From QHCF01 sp003244275 (lineage in GTDB: Bacteria > Actinomycetota > Acidimicrobiia > Acidimicrobiales > QHCF01), in the NCBI GenBank assembly GCA_036806345.1, contig DAIROT010000001.1:39488-103487 (forward strand): DNA of 64,000 bases. The letters run 5' to 3'. Shown here in pieces: positions 17,857-25,755 of the stretch. The notes under the pieces are model-generated. The model did not search any database, was not told the DNA's origin, and saw nothing but the letters and a program-made list of their open reading frames with translations. Within the stretch, counting starts at the first letter, position 1. The number at the start of each line of letters is the position of its first letter. Position numbers and translations under genes: made by a program.

Positions 17857-19287
17857 GTGAGCCGAGTGCGAACCGTCCACCGCTGCAGCGAGTGCAGTGT
17901 TGACAGCCCCCGCTGGACCGGGCGTTGCGGTCACTGCGGGGCATGGAATTCGTTGGTCGAGCGATGTGAGGCTTCTGATCTGACCGCGGTGGGAGCCCGC
18001 CGCGCTGGGCTGGCGGCCCGGACCGGGCTGACGGATCAGGATGGCCTGGCGTCATGGGCCGGCCCGGGGGGCGTGCTGGCGGCGGTCCCCCTGCCCATCA
18101 CCGAGGTTGACGGTTCAGGATGGCAGGCTCGGCCCACTGGCCTGGGCGAGGTCGACCGGGTGTTGTCCGGTGGGCTGGTGGCGGGATCGGTCACCGTGTT
18201 GGGTGGCGAACCCGGTATTGGCAAGTCCACCCTGGTCCTCCAGGCCCTGGCCGCCATGGCCGGCGCCGGCGCCCGGGCCCTGTTGGTCTCGGCCGAGGAG
18301 TCGGCCCCGCAGGTTCGGCTTCGAGCCGACCGGCTGGGTGCCCTGGTCCCGGGTTTGTGGCTGGTGTCGGGATCGTCGTTGGCCGACCTTGTGTCCGCAG
18401 TCGACGACGTTCGCCCCGACGTCTTGGTGGTCGATTCGATCCAGACGGTGGCAGATCCAGCGCTGGGTTCGGCTCCGGGAACCGTGGCCCAGGTGCGGGG
18501 GTGCGCTCAGCAACTGGTCGCCCTGTCCAAGTCCCGGGGTATGGCCACGGTGTTGGTGGGGCATGTCACCAAGGAGGGTTCTCTGGCGGGCCCCCGGGTG
18601 CTCGAGCACGTGGTCGACACGGTGCTCAGCTTCGAGGGGGAACGCCACCACGCACTGAGACTGCTGAGGGCAGTGAAGCATCGTTTCGGATCCACTGGCG
18701 AGCTTGGCCTGTTCGAGATGGTAGGTACCGGCCTGCGGGGTGTCCCCGATCCGAGCGGGCTGTTCCTGGGTGACCGCCGGCCGGGAGTTCCTGGCGGGGT
18801 GGTGCTGGCGGCCATGGAGGGACAGCGGCCGTTGTTGGTGGAGATGCAGGCCCTGACCAGCCCGACCTCGCTGGCCATGCCCCGCCGTTCGGCTCAGGGT
18901 CTCGACGCCGGTCGCCTGGCGCTGCTCCTGGCCGTCCTCGATCGCCGAGCTGGGGTTCGCCTGAGCTCGGCCGACGTGTTTGCCTCGGTGGTGGGTGGGG
19001 TCAGAGTTGTCGAGCCAGCTGCCGATCTGGCCCTTGGGCTGGCCCTGGCCTCGGCCTTCACCGACCGGGCGCTTCCCGACGACCTGGTGGTCTGCGGGGA
19101 GGTTGGGCTGGGCGGGGAGCTGCGCCAGGTGGCCCAGAGTGAGCGGCGCCTGGCCGAGGCAGCTCGGTTGGGCTTTCGCCGGGCCCTGGTGCCGGCCTCT
19201 ACACCGGCGGGGCAGGAGGGGTTGGAGGTGGTACGCGTGGGCTCGCTGTCCGCCGCCTTGGTCTGGGCGGGGTTGGATCAGCGATAG
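17857..19287 (+). CDS. radA: DNA repair protein RadA (Sms)
   Basis: RecA-related helicase that promotes branch migration during recombination. N-terminal zinc finger with Cys10, 13, 24 and 27 (CSEC...CGHC), Walker A GGEPGIGKST at 116-125, Walker B VLVVDSIQT near 189-197, and the C-terminal Lon-protease-like domain with GEVGLGGELRQV. The RadA-specific KNRFG motif is KHRFG at 274-278, an Asn-to-His change. GTG 17857; 476 residues. The next gene is disA, and the two proteins act together in Bacillus. Confidence 0.94.
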   Translation: MSRVRTVHRCSECSVDSPRWTGRCGHCGAWNSLVERCEASDLTAVGARRAGLAARTGLTDQDGLASWAGPGGVLAAVPLPITEVDGSGWQARPTGLGEVDRVLSGGLVAGSVTVLGGEPGIGKSTLVLQALAAMAGAGARALLVSAEESAPQVRLRADRLGALVPGLWLVSGSSLADLVSAVDDVRPDVLVVDSIQTVADPALGSAPGTVAQVRGCAQQLVALSKSRGMATVLVGHVTKEGSLAGPRVLEHVVDTVLSFEGERHHALRLLRAVKHRFGSTGELGLFEMVGTGLRGVPDPSGLFLGDRRPGVPGGVVLAAMEGQRPLLVEMQALTSPTSLAMPRRSAQGLDAGRLALLLAVLDRRAGVRLSSADVFASVVGGVRVVEPAADLALGLALASAFTDRALPDDLVVCGEVGLGGELRQVAQSERRLAEAARLGFRRALVPASTPAGQEGLEVVRVGSLSAALVWAGLDQR

Positions 19288-19336
19288 GGGGCCGACATTG
19301 GGGAGATCGACCATGAGCCTGGGCATGGCGCCGGGA

Positions 19337-19342
19337 TAGCAT
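19337..19342 (+). promoter_or_regulatory. -10 box (TAGCAT) for a probable leaderless disA mRNA
   Basis: TAGCAT ends 6 nt before ATG 19349, with no ribosome site between them; this allows disA expression separate from radA. Confidence 0.45.
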
Positions 19343-19348
19343 CGCCAT

Positions 19349-20416
19349 ATGTTGGCCCCCCAGAGCGCATCGATGATCGAGGCGCTGGCTTCGGTAGCCC
19401 CGGGTCGTCCCTTACGAGAAGGCCTCGATCGGATCCTCCAGGCCCGGATGGGGGCATTGATAGTGGTTGGGGACGACTCGGCAGTGCTTTCCATCTGCTC
19501 CGGCGGCTTCCTGCTGGACGCCGAGTTCAGCCCCCCGAGGTTGTCCGAGCTGGCCAAGATGGACGGGGCCATCATCCTGGCCCTCGACGCCAGTCGAATA
19601 GCCCGGGCCAATGTCCACCTGGTGCCCAACCCCGATGTGGCCACATCGGAGACCGGGACGCGACACCGCACGGCCGAGCGGGTGGCCCGCTCCATCGACG
19701 TGCCGGTGATCTCGGTGTCGGAGGATCAGTCGATAATCGCGGTGTACCGCCACGACCTCAAGCACCCCCTCCAGCCGATACCCCAACTGGTCAACCGGGC
19801 CAACCAGGCGCTCCAGACGCTGGAGCGCTACAAGAACCGCCTCGATGGCGTTACCCGGTCGCTGTCGGTGTCGGAGATCGAGGACCATGTGACGGTGCGC
19901 GACGTGGTGACCGTTCTGCAGCGGGCCGAGATGGTGCGCCGTATCGCCGAAGAGGTTGACGGCTACCTGGTGGAGCTGGGCGACGACGGCAGGCTGTTGA
20001 TGCTCCAACTGGACGAGCTGATGGGCGGGGTCAACGACGATCGCCGGCTGGTGGTGAGGGACTACCTCCACGAGCAACGCGCCTGGCACCTCGACCAGGC
20101 CATGGAGCAGCTGCGGACCATGTCCACCGAGAATCTGCTTGACCTCGACGCCATTGCCGCCGTGCTGCGCCTGGGTCACCTGGCCGATGGTCTGGATGCT
20201 GGTCTCACGCCCCGGGGCTATCGCCTCCTGTCGCAGATACCCAGACTGCCCGGCACGCTGGTCGATCCCATCGTGGCCCGTTTCGCCGATCTGCCCAAGG
20301 TCATGGGTGCCACCGTGGGTGATCTGGAGCAGGTGGGAGGGATTGGGGCGGCCCGCGCCAGGCTGGTGAAGAACGGCCTGGGCCGCCTGGCCGAGGCCAG
20401 CACCATCGACCCATAG
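19349..20416 (+). CDS. disA: DNA integrity scanning protein, diadenylate cyclase DisA
   Basis: Makes cyclic di-AMP from two ATP and slows this activity at branched DNA. The DAC domain holds the DGA motif (residues 72-74 in MDGAIILALD) and RHR (105-107 in GTRHRTAERVA). A helical middle domain follows, and a C-terminal HhH DNA-binding domain has VGGIGAARARLVKNGL. 355 residues, the usual length. Placement after radA is a common arrangement and fits a DNA-damage signalling role. Confidence 0.96.
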   Translation: MLAPQSASMIEALASVAPGRPLREGLDRILQARMGALIVVGDDSAVLSICSGGFLLDAEFSPPRLSELAKMDGAIILALDASRIARANVHLVPNPDVATSETGTRHRTAERVARSIDVPVISVSEDQSIIAVYRHDLKHPLQPIPQLVNRANQALQTLERYKNRLDGVTRSLSVSEIEDHVTVRDVVTVLQRAEMVRRIAEEVDGYLVELGDDGRLLMLQLDELMGGVNDDRRLVVRDYLHEQRAWHLDQAMEQLRTMSTENLLDLDAIAAVLRLGHLADGLDAGLTPRGYRLLSQIPRLPGTLVDPIVARFADLPKVMGATVGDLEQVGGIGAARARLVKNGLGRLAEASTIDP

Positions 20417-20422
20417 ATTCTT

Positions 20423-20436
20423 GCCCGCTCCCGGGC
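20423..20436 (+). terminator. Weak hairpin after disA
   Basis: GCCCG-CTCC-CGGGC, a 5-bp stem with a 4-nt loop, begins 6 bp after the disA stop. No T tract follows, so termination here is uncertain. Confidence 0.3.
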
Positions 20437-20456
20437 GCCGCGTCTACCCGCGCCAG

Positions 20457-20485
20457 TTGTGGGTAGGGCGTCAATCCCGTATCCT
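20457..20485 (+). promoter_or_regulatory. Sigma-70-type promoter of carD
   Basis: TTGTGG (20457-20462) and TATCCT (20480-20485) are separated by exactly 17 bp. Transcription would start near 20492, giving a leader of about 28 nt with a GGGAGA ribosome site (20512-20517) before ATG 20521. Confidence 0.6.
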
Positions 20486-20520
20486 GGGGGTAGTCCCTTT
20501 AGCTCTGAGTTGGGAGAAGT

Positions 20521-21000
20521 ATGTCGTTCGATGTCGGTGACAAGGTCGTTTATCCTCACCACGGTGCAGCCGTGATCGAAAAGCGGGAGGACAAGGAGGT
20601 ATTCGGGACGACCCGTGAGTACCTTGTCCTGCGTCTTGCCTACGGCGACCTCACCTTGATGGTGCCAACCGACAACACCGATGAGGTCGGCCTACGAGAG
20701 GTCATCAACGACGAAGAGGTCGAAGAGGTCTTTGCGGTCCTTCGCAAGAAGGAGGCGCGCATGCCTACCAACTGGTCCAGGCGCTACAAGAACCATGTCG
20801 AGAAGCTCAAGTCTGGTGACATCTATCAGGTGGCTGAGGTGGTGCGTAATCTGTCCATCCGAGACAAGGACAAGGGTTTGTCGGCGGGCGAGAAACGAAT
20901 GTTGACCAGGGCCCGCCAGATCCTGGTCTCCGAGCTGACCTTCGCCATTGGCGTGAGCGAACCCGAGGCTGAGGCCAAGCTCAACGAGGCTCTGGTCTGA
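20521..21000 (+). CDS. carD: CarD-family transcription factor
   Basis: Binds the RNA polymerase beta subunit and stabilises open complexes at housekeeping promoters. The N-terminal RNAP-interaction (Tudor-like) domain reads FDVGDKVVYPHHGAAVIEKRE; the C-terminal helical DNA-binding domain has the conserved Trp in MPTNWSRRYKNHVEKL, followed by EKRMLTRARQILVSELTFA. 159 residues. The carD-ispD-ispF order is well known in actinobacteria. Slightly less GC-rich codon use than its neighbours suggests high expression. Confidence 0.95.
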   Translation: MSFDVGDKVVYPHHGAAVIEKREDKEVFGTTREYLVLRLAYGDLTLMVPTDNTDEVGLREVINDEEVEEVFAVLRKKEARMPTNWSRRYKNHVEKLKSGDIYQVAEVVRNLSIRDKDKGLSAGEKRMLTRARQILVSELTFAIGVSEPEAEAKLNEALV

Positions 21001-21038
21001 GGTCAGTGGGTCTGAGGTCAGTGGCGGTCTGAGATCAG
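20995..21038 (+). repeat. 15-bp tandem repeat at the carD-ispD junction
   Basis: gtctgaggtcagtgg occurs twice in tandem (20995-21009, 21010-21024), with a degenerate third copy at 21027-21038. The first copy carries the carD stop codon. The block ends a few bases before the ispD TTG. Confidence 0.85.
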
Positions 21039-21043
21039 CCCCA

Positions 21044-21685
21044 TTGGTCGTCTGGGCCATAGTGGTGGCGGCTGGCCGGGGCAGTCGCTTCGGCAGGCCC
21101 AAGCAGTTCGAGTCGCTGGCTGGCCGCAGGGTCCTCGACTGGTCGGTGGAGGCGGCCCACTCCGTGGCTGACGGCATTGTGCTGGTGGTGCCCGACCCGG
21201 CTCCCGGACCTGTCCCGGCGGCAGGGGGCTGGGCCCATGTGACGGTGGTAGGCGGTGCTACCCGGGCCGCATCGGTAAGAGCCGGACTGGCTGTAGTTCC
21301 TGGTGACGCCGAGATAATCGTCATTCATGACGCGGCCCGGCCTCTGGCCACGCCAGCCCTGTTCAAGGCGGTGGTGGACGCGGTGGCCTCGGGAGCCGAC
21401 GGCGCCGTCCCGGGGGTGGCGTTGGTGGATACCATCAAGCGGGTGGTTGGCGGACAGGTCGTCCAGACGCTGGACCGAGCCTCGTTGGTTGGTGTCCAGA
21501 CGCCGCAGGCATTCCGGGCCGGGTGGCTGCGAACCGCCCACCGGGGCGAGGCGGAGGGGACCGATGACTCCAGCCTGGTCGAGGCAGTAGGGGGCAACGT
21601 GGTTGTAGTCCCTGGTCAGCCTGCCAACATCAAGCTCACAGTGGACGCTGATCTGGCCGTGGCCGAGACGCTCCTTCAGCGGTGA
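21044..21685 (+). CDS. ispD: 2-C-methyl-D-erythritol 4-phosphate cytidylyltransferase
   Basis: Third step of the MEP isoprenoid pathway: MEP + CTP to CDP-ME. The nucleotide-binding loop is VVAAGRGSRFGRPKQF; VIHDAARPL and ALVDTIKRV follow, and QTPQAFRAGWL is typical. TTG 21044 gives the start MVVWAIVVAAGRGSR. 213 residues. Overlaps ispF by GTGA. Confidence 0.94.
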   Translation: MVVWAIVVAAGRGSRFGRPKQFESLAGRRVLDWSVEAAHSVADGIVLVVPDPAPGPVPAAGGWAHVTVVGGATRAASVRAGLAVVPGDAEIIVIHDAARPLATPALFKAVVDAVASGADGAVPGVALVDTIKRVVGGQVVQTLDRASLVGVQTPQAFRAGWLRTAHRGEAEGTDDSSLVEAVGGNVVVVPGQPANIKLTVDADLAVAETLLQR

Positions 21686-22164
21686 GGACACGGGTGGGCC
21701 TGGGCTTCGATGTCCATCCCTTCAGCGCTGATCCCCGGCGGCGCCTGGTCCTGGGAGGCGTGACCCTGCCGGGAGAACTGGGCCTGGCCGGACACAGCGA
21801 TGCGGATGTACTGGCCCACGCCGCGGCTGACGCCCTCTTGGGCGCGGCCGGGCTGGGTGACATCGGCACCCACTTCCCGGCACGAGATCCTGCCTGGGAG
21901 GACGTGGACAGCATGTTCATCTTGACCCAGGTGGTGGACATGGTCGCCGAGGCCGGATGGGTCCCCGCCAACATCGACTGCACTGTGGTGGCAGAGGCAC
22001 CGGCCCTGGCCCCCCACTGCCCCGCCATGGTGCGCCGCCTCGGGGAGGTGGTGGGAGCCCCGGTGAGTGTCAAGGCCAAGCGGGCCGAGGGCCTGGGAGC
22101 CATGGGACGCACCGAGGGGATGGCCTGCTGGGCGGTGGCCTTGGTCGAAGAGGTAGGTCGTTGA
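21682..22164 (+). CDS. ispF: 2-C-methyl-D-erythritol 2,4-cyclodiphosphate synthase
   Basis: Fifth step of the MEP pathway. The metal ligands are in GLGFDVHPF (Asp, His) and the conserved LAGHSDADVLAHAAADALLGAAGLGDIG-type region is present; the C-terminal KAKRAEGLGAMGRTEG is diagnostic. 160 residues, GTG start in the ispD stop. The ispE kinase gene is not in the window. Confidence 0.95.
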   Translation: MRTRVGLGFDVHPFSADPRRRLVLGGVTLPGELGLAGHSDADVLAHAAADALLGAAGLGDIGTHFPARDPAWEDVDSMFILTQVVDMVAEAGWVPANIDCTVVAEAPALAPHCPAMVRRLGEVVGAPVSVKAKRAEGLGAMGRTEGMACWAVALVEEVGR

Positions 22165-23231
22165 GCCCCCGCCGCCAATCGGGATCCAGCCGGGGAGGAC
22201 CCACCCCCAGACGAGGTGTCTCCGGCACGCCAGTCTCCCGCGGAAGACCCGTCGGAGCCCCAGTCTCCCGCGGTAAACCGTCCGGCAATCTCACCTCCCG
22301 CAGCGGCTCCACCGCGGCCACGCCAGCCCCTCGCAGCCGAGCTGCCAGTAACCCACTCCCCCGTGGGAGGCCACCCGTCGGTCGTCGGGGGGCCTCGCCC
22401 TCTAACCGGCGCAGCTCGCCTGCCAGCCCACCGCCCCAGGGTGGCAGCCTGGGGGGCGAGCAGGTGGAAGGCCGTCGAGCGGTGCTGGAGCTGCTGGCGG
22501 CCGGGCGGCGTCGCACCCGGGATGTGTGGGTGGCCGAGGGACTGGACCCGGCTCCCATCCTGGACGAGATCGGCAAGCGGGCTGCGGCACTCCGGGTGCC
22601 GGTCCGTGAGGTGGCCCGGGGCCGCCTGGACGGCGCAGCCAGGACCGACGCCCCCCAGGGCGTGCTGGCCCATGCCGACACGCTGCCTGAGGCCGATCTG
22701 GATGACCTGTGCCGGACGATCGATGTGGCCGCTCCGCCCTTCCTGGTTGTACTGGATGGGGTGACCGATCCCCACAACCTTGGGTCCGTGCTGCGCAGCG
22801 CCGAGGTGGCCGGGGTTACCGGTGTGGTGCTGCCCCGGCATCGCTCCGCCCACGTCACCCCCACCGTGGCCAAGGCGGCGGCCGGTGCCGTGGAGTATCT
22901 GCCCATGGCGGTGGTGCCGGGTATTCCCAGCGCACTGGCCGTCCTAGCCCGCCACGGCGTATGGACAGTGGGTCTGGATGCCAGCGCACCCGGCTCGGTG
23001 TTCTCGTTGGACTTGGCCGACCGGCCAGTCGCCCTGGTGCTCGGGGCTGAGGGCCGGGGCCTGGCTCGACTGACTCGCAAACGATGCGACGTGACGGTAT
23101 CAATACCCCAGCTCGGCTCCCTCGGATCACTCAACGTCGCTGCCGCCGGTGCGGTGGCCTGCTTCGAGCTGGCCCGCCGTCGCCTGGAGGGCCTACGGGT
23201 TGTGGGCGGGGAAGACGGTTCGGACCGATGA
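22161..23231 (+). CDS. rlmB: 23S rRNA 2'-O-methyltransferase, RlmB/TrmH (SPOUT) type, with a basic disordered N-terminus
   Basis: SAM-dependent ribose methyltransferase, probably for G2251 of 23S rRNA. The L30e-like substrate domain starts at EQVEGRRAVLELLAAGRR (about residue 97), and the SPOUT knot has VLDGVTDPHNLGSVLRSAEVAG, LVLGAEGRGL and IPQLGSLGSLNVAAAGAVACFE. TTG 22161 overlaps the ispF stop (TTGA). The first 95 residues are low-complexity, rich in Arg, Ser, Gly and Pro, with near-repeats such as PVSRGRPVGAPVSRGKPSG. This tail is longer than usual. 356 residues. Confidence 0.88.
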   Translation: MSPRRQSGSSRGGPTPRRGVSGTPVSRGRPVGAPVSRGKPSGNLTSRSGSTAATPAPRSRAASNPLPRGRPPVGRRGASPSNRRSSPASPPPQGGSLGGEQVEGRRAVLELLAAGRRRTRDVWVAEGLDPAPILDEIGKRAAALRVPVREVARGRLDGAARTDAPQGVLAHADTLPEADLDDLCRTIDVAAPPFLVVLDGVTDPHNLGSVLRSAEVAGVTGVVLPRHRSAHVTPTVAKAAAGAVEYLPMAVVPGIPSALAVLARHGVWTVGLDASAPGSVFSLDLADRPVALVLGAEGRGLARLTRKRCDVTVSIPQLGSLGSLNVAAAGAVACFELARRRLEGLRVVGGEDGSDR

Positions 23232-23618
23232 CCCGCCGAGCGGCTCTGGGCACCTCGACCAGCAATTTCGGCGTGAGCCGGCGGGAGAGCCACGACGCCA
23301 GCGGCCTTTACGCCCGGTTCGCTCCCAGGCAGATCTCCACTGCTGAGGAGGTCAAGGCCCCTCCCGACCTGGCTGAGCCGATCGTCTGTGCCGACGCCCG
23401 CCACTTGGGGCGGACAACTGCGTCGCGCTGGTGGTCACCTCGCCATATTTGCCGGTAAGGAGTACGAGGAGGCGCTCGGCCAAGGCGTCGTCCCGGCCCG
23501 CTATGTCGGGTACCTGGAACTGCTGCGCGACGTTCTGGGCGAATGCGTCCGGGTGCTGGAGCCTGGTGGGCGGATTGCCGTCAACGTGGCCAATCTCGGG
23601 CGCAGACCATACCGTTAA
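23228..23618 (+). pseudogene. Broken DNA methyltransferase (N-terminal half, several frameshifts)
   Basis: Homology to a site-specific DNA amino-methyltransferase is spread over three frames. Frame one from ATG 23228 gives TSNFGVSRRESHDASGLYARF and a segment ending in CADARHLG. A second frame then gives DNCVALVVTSPY (motif IV, expected TSPPY), and a third gives FAGKEYEEALGQGVVPARYV and then RVLEPGGRIAVNVANLGRRPYR before TAA at 23616. The catalytic motif has lost a residue and the sequence stops in mid-domain, so it cannot make an active enzyme. Its start overlaps the rlmB stop (ATGA). Confidence 0.78.
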
Positions 23619-23646
23619 ACACCCGATCCCGGGGGTTGGGCTGACC

Positions 23647-24090
23647 ATGGACCTGGTGGCCGGCGATGCCCGCGGAGCAGCGTGGTATTTCGACGTCACT
23701 TGGGCGTTCACCGCGACAGGTGGAGGGCTCGTCCGCCCAGAGACGCTCTGGAAATCCGTTGGGCGGGTTGGCGTGCTGTCGGCGCTGGGAATCTCGCCGG
23801 TGGTCCTAATCTCGTCTTGTCTGCCGCCCCGCACCAGCAGTGGGGACCGTGTCCTGCGGGCCATTGGCCCGGGAGGGATTCACGATGTCATCGCCATGCT
23901 GGGAGCAACAGATCGTCAGCGACTGTCCCAGTACGCCAAGGGCGGCCATTGCCTGCGGCCCCTTCCCGGCTTTTGGACGGTATCCGAAGTCAGATCCTGC
24001 TACCGCATCACCGGCGCAGCACGCTCACACAGTCCGACCGGACCGGCTGGCCAGGCACCGGCGGAGCCAGGCGGTGAAGGACGGCACTGA
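23647..24090 (+). pseudogene. C-terminal remnant of the methyltransferase's conserved partner (possible restriction protein)
   Basis: An open frame of 147 codons reads GAAWYFDVTWAFTATGGGLV, TLWKSVGRVGVLSALG, RVLRAIGPGGIHDVIAML and YAKGGHCLRPLPGFW. I recall this pattern from proteins encoded next to this methyltransferase family in other actinobacteria, where the N-terminal part is much longer. The D...W.FDV pattern suggests a PD-(D/E)XK-like nuclease core, but that is inference. The last 28 codons overlap the opposite-strand PPOX gene and look unrelated. Probably non-functional. Confidence 0.5.
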
Positions 24091-24385
24091 CTGGCTCCAC
24101 TGTCACACGATCGTCGGCCGGCGAGATGGTAGAAGCCATCCCGTCCACGATCAGGCTGTAGCCGTCAGGTTCGGACGGTGGCCAAAGTAGGGTGACCTGG
24201 GGGCGCCGGACGAGGTTGGCCAGGCTGCGGGAGCCGGCCCTGGTCACCAGGGCTCCTCCATCCCACCCCACTGCGATGGCAACCGCGTGGGGACGACCAT
24301 CGTCGTTGACCGTCACCAGGTAGGGCGCCATCCGGTAGCTGCCCAGCTCCTGGCGGAGCCGGTCCAGGCCGATGGGCACGCTCAC
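24008..24385 (-). CDS. Pyridoxamine 5'-phosphate oxidase-like flavin/F420-binding protein
   Basis: A 125-residue split-barrel protein: RMAPYLVTVNDDGRPHAVAI, VTRAGSRSLANLVRRPQVTL, DGYSLIVDGMAS and a C-terminal strand. This matches small PPOX-class proteins that bind FMN or F420; the substrate is unknown. GTG 24385 overlaps the stop of the membrane gene upstream (4 bp), so the two are one operon driven from the palindrome-marked promoter near 25090. Confidence 0.75.
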   Translation of the reverse strand: MSVPIGLDRLRQELGSYRMAPYLVTVNDDGRPHAVAIAVGWDGGALVTRAGSRSLANLVRRPQVTLLWPPSEPDGYSLIVDGMASTISPADDRVTVEPVSAVLHRLAPPVPGQPVRSDCVSVLRR

Positions 24386-25065
24386 CAGGCCAGCCTAGTG
24401 AGGATGGCCGCTCCTAGTTCACCAGACTCAGGCCTCTCATGAGCATTAGTCCACGCCGCCCACCCGCCCATCGCCCCTTTCGTGACCACCCAAATCACTA
24501 CGCCGGCAACCAGGCTGGTCACCACCAGGCCTCTGACTAGCTGGGGTGAGCCGGATGCCAGGCGACCACCGTTGGTCGAGTCGGCACGGGCCAGTCGGGT
24601 AACCCGGACCATGTGACCGAGGACATGGATGGTCATGACCGCGAACAAGGCGACGAAGGAGACCTTGTGGAGCTCGACGAGGGTGTGTGCCGGTGGACCT
24701 GCCAGCCAGACGGCCACCCCGGTGACCATCACGGCAACGGTGCTCAGCGTGACCAGCGGCCCGATCACCCGCAGGAGAGGGTGCGGCGGACCGGCTTGGC
24801 GGTAGCGGAGATCGCCCAGGTAATAGCGGCAAAAACGCCAGATGGTCGATCCCATCTTGAGCAGTGTCGGGGGGATGAGAGCGAGGCCAATCCCGATGTG
24901 CCAGGGGAGCAGGGGGCCGATGGCAACGATGGTGACGCCCTCGGCCGCAAGCATGCCCAGTAGCACCAGCCCCGTGGTGGCCGTAAGCCGGGAGTTGGCC
25001 TCTACGCCGGAGGCAAGGCGGCGGGTGGACGAGCCAGGACACACCCCGGGGGCCGGTGAAAACAC
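24382..25065 (-). CDS. Four-helix integral membrane protein, cytochrome b561-like
   Basis: A 227-residue membrane protein with about five hydrophobic segments: GLVLLGMLAAEGVTIVAIG, IGIGLALIPPTLLKMGSTIW, VTLSTVAVMVTGVAVWLAG, VSFVALFAVMTIHVLGHMV and GLVVTSLVAGVVIWVV. Histidines lie near helix ends (WHIG, LHK, IHVLGH). This fits a family of small actinobacterial membrane proteins resembling cytochrome b561; haem binding is inferred. Coupled to the PPOX gene by a 4-bp overlap, which suggests a flavin- or F420-linked redox pair. GTG 25065. Confidence 0.68.
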   Translation of the reverse strand: MFSPAPGVCPGSSTRRLASGVEANSRLTATTGLVLLGMLAAEGVTIVAIGPLLPWHIGIGLALIPPTLLKMGSTIWRFCRYYLGDLRYRQAGPPHPLLRVIGPLVTLSTVAVMVTGVAVWLAGPPAHTLVELHKVSFVALFAVMTIHVLGHMVRVTRLARADSTNGGRLASGSPQLVRGLVVTSLVAGVVIWVVTKGAMGGWAAWTNAHERPESGELGAAILTRLAW

Positions 25066-25066
25066 A

Positions 25067-25082
25067 CTGCATACCTATGCAG
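25067..25082 (-). promoter_or_regulatory. Perfect 16-bp palindrome (operator candidate) at the operon start
   Basis: CTGCATA-CC-TATGCAG: two perfect 7-bp arms, 1 bp upstream of the GTG at 25065. A minus-strand -10 box TATACT lies at 25088-25093, which puts transcription start inside the palindrome. A repressor bound here would block both transcription start and the ribosome site. No regulator gene is adjacent. Confidence 0.6.
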
Positions 25083-25206
25083 CCCCGAGTATAGCCACTC
25101 GGCCACGCCGGTGTCGCGTCAATGTGACCGCTCGGGGAGCCATGGCTGCGTTGGCCACCCAGGCCCAGGGCCGCCGGGCGGAGGATGACAGCTACGTGAC
25201 CCCCCG

Positions 25207-25755
25207 GTGGCTGCGGGCGGTCGACACGACGGCGACCCCCATCGGTGTTGCGCCGTGGGACCGCGCCAGGGCAGCCGATCTGTCCCGTGGCACGTGGACC
25301 ACGGTCCACCATGGGACCACGGCTACCGGGTGGTGCGCGGGGCCTACCCCGGCTGCCCCGACCCAGCTCCCGACCCCGACCTGATCGCCGAGGAGTGGGG
25401 AGTGCTGGTGCATGAGGCAATGAGTGCCAGCGCCGAGGCCCGAGCACTGGCCGGCGACACGTCTCCCCTGGTCGAGGTAATGGCGCTGCTGGCCGGCTGG
25501 GCGGCCACCGACCGGGCCGTGGGCACGGCCCAAGTGGCAGCCCTGCTAGCCGGACTGGCGGCCCGGGTCGAGGGCGATGACGAGTCGGACTCCGACGAGG
25601 GCGGTGACCCGGCCCAGCCCCGTGGGCCTCCAGGGGGTCGGGACCGTGAGATTGCTCCTGCGCCCACGCCGCGGCTGGTGGTCGGTCCGCGCCGAGAGGC
25701 GCGGCCATGGCCTGCGCCCGGACCCTGGTGGTCGAGGGGGCGTCGGATGCCGTAG
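25207..25755 (+). CDS. Hypothetical acidic/helical protein upstream of the primase
   Basis: Open frame of 182 codons, overlapping the primase start by 49 bp. The middle part (LIAEEWGVLVHEAMSASAEA, then LLAGWAATDRAVGTAQVAAL) looks like real helical protein, followed by an acidic run DDESDSDEGGD. The first 40 and last 40 codons are low-complexity Arg/Pro/Gly and may be non-coding. A later start is possible. I do not recognise it. Apart from this frame, 25094-25706 holds nothing I can identify. Confidence 0.35.
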   Translation: MAAGGRHDGDPHRCCAVGPRQGSRSVPWHVDHGPPWDHGYRVVRGAYPGCPDPAPDPDLIAEEWGVLVHEAMSASAEARALAGDTSPLVEVMALLAGWAATDRAVGTAQVAALLAGLAARVEGDDESDSDEGGDPAQPRGPPGGRDREIAPAPTPRLVVGPRREARPWPAPGPWWSRGRRMP

